This document shows, in pieces, positions 62,005 through 64,000 of a stretch of DNA of 64,000 nucleotides. Below the pieces are notes generated by a model. The model had not been told where the DNA came from, made no database searches, and saw only the letters and a program-made list of their open reading frames with translations. Positions within the stretch are counted from its first letter, which is position 1. Each line of letters begins with the position of its first letter. The position numbers and the translations under genes are program-made. Source of the stretch: Dugong dugon (Eukaryota > Chordata > Mammalia > Sirenia > Dugongidae); assembly GCA_030035585.1 (NCBI GenBank), contig CM057482.1, positions 10,465,001-10,529,000 on the forward strand, written 5' to 3'.

Positions 62005-64000
62005 AGGCGGGGCCAAGATGGCAGAGTAGTCAAACGCTTCCTGTGGTCCCGCTTACAACGAAGACCCCCAAAAAGAAGTGATTTGATTATATATGACCAT
62101 CTAGGAGCCCTGAACATCAAAGGCAAAGTTGAGAAATCAGATTGAGTAGCAGGGGGAGAGAGAGACAGTTTGGAAGCAGTGAGGAGTTGCCAGACCTGAC
62201 CCGGCGGGAACCAGCACCCTGCAGGCCAGATTGGAAGGCATGGGTAGTGAGGAGGGCAACGCTGTTCAGGATGCGTTTTGTACATCAGGAGAGACCAAGC
62301 AGCAGACAGTCTACTCAAGCTCCAGAACCAGTGAAAAGCAGTGCTTAATCAGTGAAAGAAAAGTACGTGCGTTTAACCCACCACGCGGATCAAAAAACAC
62401 CCCGTTTGGCAAGAACCTCTCTCCCATTTACCTGCCTCCTCCTCACTCTGCACCGGGTCCCAGGCCGGCAGCAGGACCCATCACGCACCGTGAGCCGTTC
62501 TCCCGGCCTTGGAGAGGGAATAAATTAACAAACAAGAAAAAACAATCTGCCAGCTCCCCTAAGCCGGGAACTTAGCATAAACAGAGCTCCTTTGCCTAGG
62601 CACAGACATAAGGGGTCCATGGACTTTGAATACCTTTCACCCCTGTACAGACCTCTGCGGGCCCATTTCAACAGCATAGGCCCTCATTAGCACAATACAA
62701 CAGGGTATATATGTGAAGCCTAACTTCAGCAGTTTATCAGCTATATGGTGGAGTGGCAGGTTCGTGACATTTAATACCACCCTGCCCATTAAGCAGGGTC
62801 CTCACCTACCCACATCAGGGGCCTGAGGACTGATGGCTCCACCCACACCACCCAGCCACCTGTGACAGGAGTCCAAGAATAAATGGTGCTTCCCAGTCCT
62901 TACAGCCAACAGCACTGCGTGCCCATAGTCTGGCTGCAAAACCCACCCACCTATGCACTCTAGGCAACAGGGATACGCTTTCCTCCCAGACACACAGGGG
63001 CAGCCGTTGGCCCCCTTCCTTGCTTAGCATGTGACACTCTACTGCAGCCAGATACCTGTGCCTACTCCAATCACCTCTGCCCATCTAGGACTGTAGGTGA
63101 GAGCCTGCACCACATACTTGGTGACTGACTACCTGGACACCTGAGCTGAATCCATACAAGAAAAGCAAATGGACTCCTGGGCTCACATACCTAGTAACAG
63201 ATCTAACCACCTGGTGACAGGATATTAGAGCTTCAAAGGCGCCAATAATCAAACTAGCTCACATGAGCAGCCTATGTGGGCATATCAAAACAAAACAAAA
63301 AGCTAGGATACAGTAAGCAAACATAAATAAATATAGTAACATTGATGGTTCAGAAACAACAGTCAATATCAAATCACATAAAGAGGCAGACCATGATGGC
63401 TTCAGCAAGCTCCCAAAACGAATCAAGAAATATTTCGGAGAAAGAGAATTTTTTGTAATTACTGGAGGTAGAATACAAAAGATTAATACACAGAACTCTT
63501 CCAGATATCAGGAAGAGATCATGCAAAACGCAGAACAAGCCTAGGAACACAAAGACAAAGCAACAGAGGAACTTAAGAAGATTACAGAAGAGCATAATGA
63601 TAAATGTAACAGGCTGCAAGAATCCACAGAGAGACAACAAACAGAAATCCAGAAGATGAACAATAAAATTTCAGAATTAGACAACTCAACAGAAAGTCTG
63701 AGGAGCAGAACTGAGGTGATGGAAGTCAGCATTAGTGAGACTGAAGATAAAGCACTTGATACCAATTTATCCGAAGAAAAATCAGATAAAAGAATTAAAA
63801 AAAAAAAAAAAAGAAGAAATCCTAAGAATTATGTGGGACCCTATTAAGAGGAACCACCTATGAGTTACTGGAGTAACAGAATGGGGGTGGGGGGGATAAC
63901 AGAAAATACAGAGAATTGTTGAAGATTTGTTGGCAGAAAACTTCCCTGATACCATGAAAGATGAGATGATATCTATCCAAGATGCTCATCAAACCCCACA
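62005..64000 (+). mobile_element. L1 with its 5' UTR and the start of ORF1, truncated by the window end
   Basis: Starts GAGGCGGGGCCAAGATGGCA, the usual L1 5' terminus, so this copy is not 5'-truncated. The 5' UTR runs to about 63390. The ORF1 start is at 63396 (MASASSQNESRNISEKENF), but a TAA follows at codon 21 and further stops and shifts interrupt the coiled-coil region (63541-63840: NKISELDNSTESLRSRTEV). It is therefore a dead copy, sitting in an SPG21 intron antisense to that gene. Confidence 0.88.

Overview
This window is vertebrate, mammalian nuclear DNA. It has spliced GT-AG genes, long introns, and dense SINE/LINE/LTR content. The most frequent repeat is a tRNA-derived SINE whose 3' part reads GAGTCGGAATCGACTCGACGGCAA (in parts), the AfroSINE type known from Afrotheria. 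Fragments of an RTE-clade LINE share that tail. I therefore infer an afrotherian, most likely a paenungulate such as an elephant. No bacterial or phage-type system is present.

Gene content. (1) ANKDD1A (ankyrin repeat and death domain containing 1A) lies on the + strand, with all 15 coding exons from the ATG at 9204 to the TAA at 49679. Exon 1 sits in a CpG-rich promoter region (about 8960-9540). Exons 3-12 each carry roughly one ankyrin repeat; seven are exactly 99 nt and nearly all junctions are phase 0. Exons 13-15 encode the C-terminal death domain. The frame is broken twice: exon 11 is 97 nt instead of 99, with a stop at 41372, and exon 14 has one extra base in a G run at 48333-48336, with a stop at 48389. 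Either this copy is decaying or the assembly has two small errors. (2) SPG21 (maspardin) lies on the - strand, tail-to-tail with ANKDD1A. Only its last two coding exons (61408-61268 and 60154-60038) and 3' UTR are in the window; the rest lies beyond the right edge. This ANKDD1A/SPG21 arrangement matches the known mammalian order.

Layout. 1-8960: intergenic, with a CpG-rich stretch at the left edge, L1/RTE/SINE pieces, a long GT-rich repeat (5475-5690) and a MaLR-type LTR. 8960-49680: ANKDD1A, its introns loaded with AfroSINEs, MIR/L2, L1 and RTE fragments, LTRs, a 13-bp minisatellite (19025-19283) and a hAT-like foldback element (43130-43317). 49680-59440: the region between the two gene ends, with a palindromic insertion of about 400 bp inside an AfroSINE (50208-50608), L1 3' ends, the largest RTE remnant by coding span (54785-55431) and two 478-bp LTRs with perfect 5-bp target duplications. 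59440-64000: the SPG21 3' end, then a + strand L1 that starts near 62005 and runs off the window.

The clearest leads are the two ANKDD1A frameshifts, the palindromic insertion with its own target duplication, the RTE/SINE composite insertion, and the family of LTRs with intact target-site duplications.
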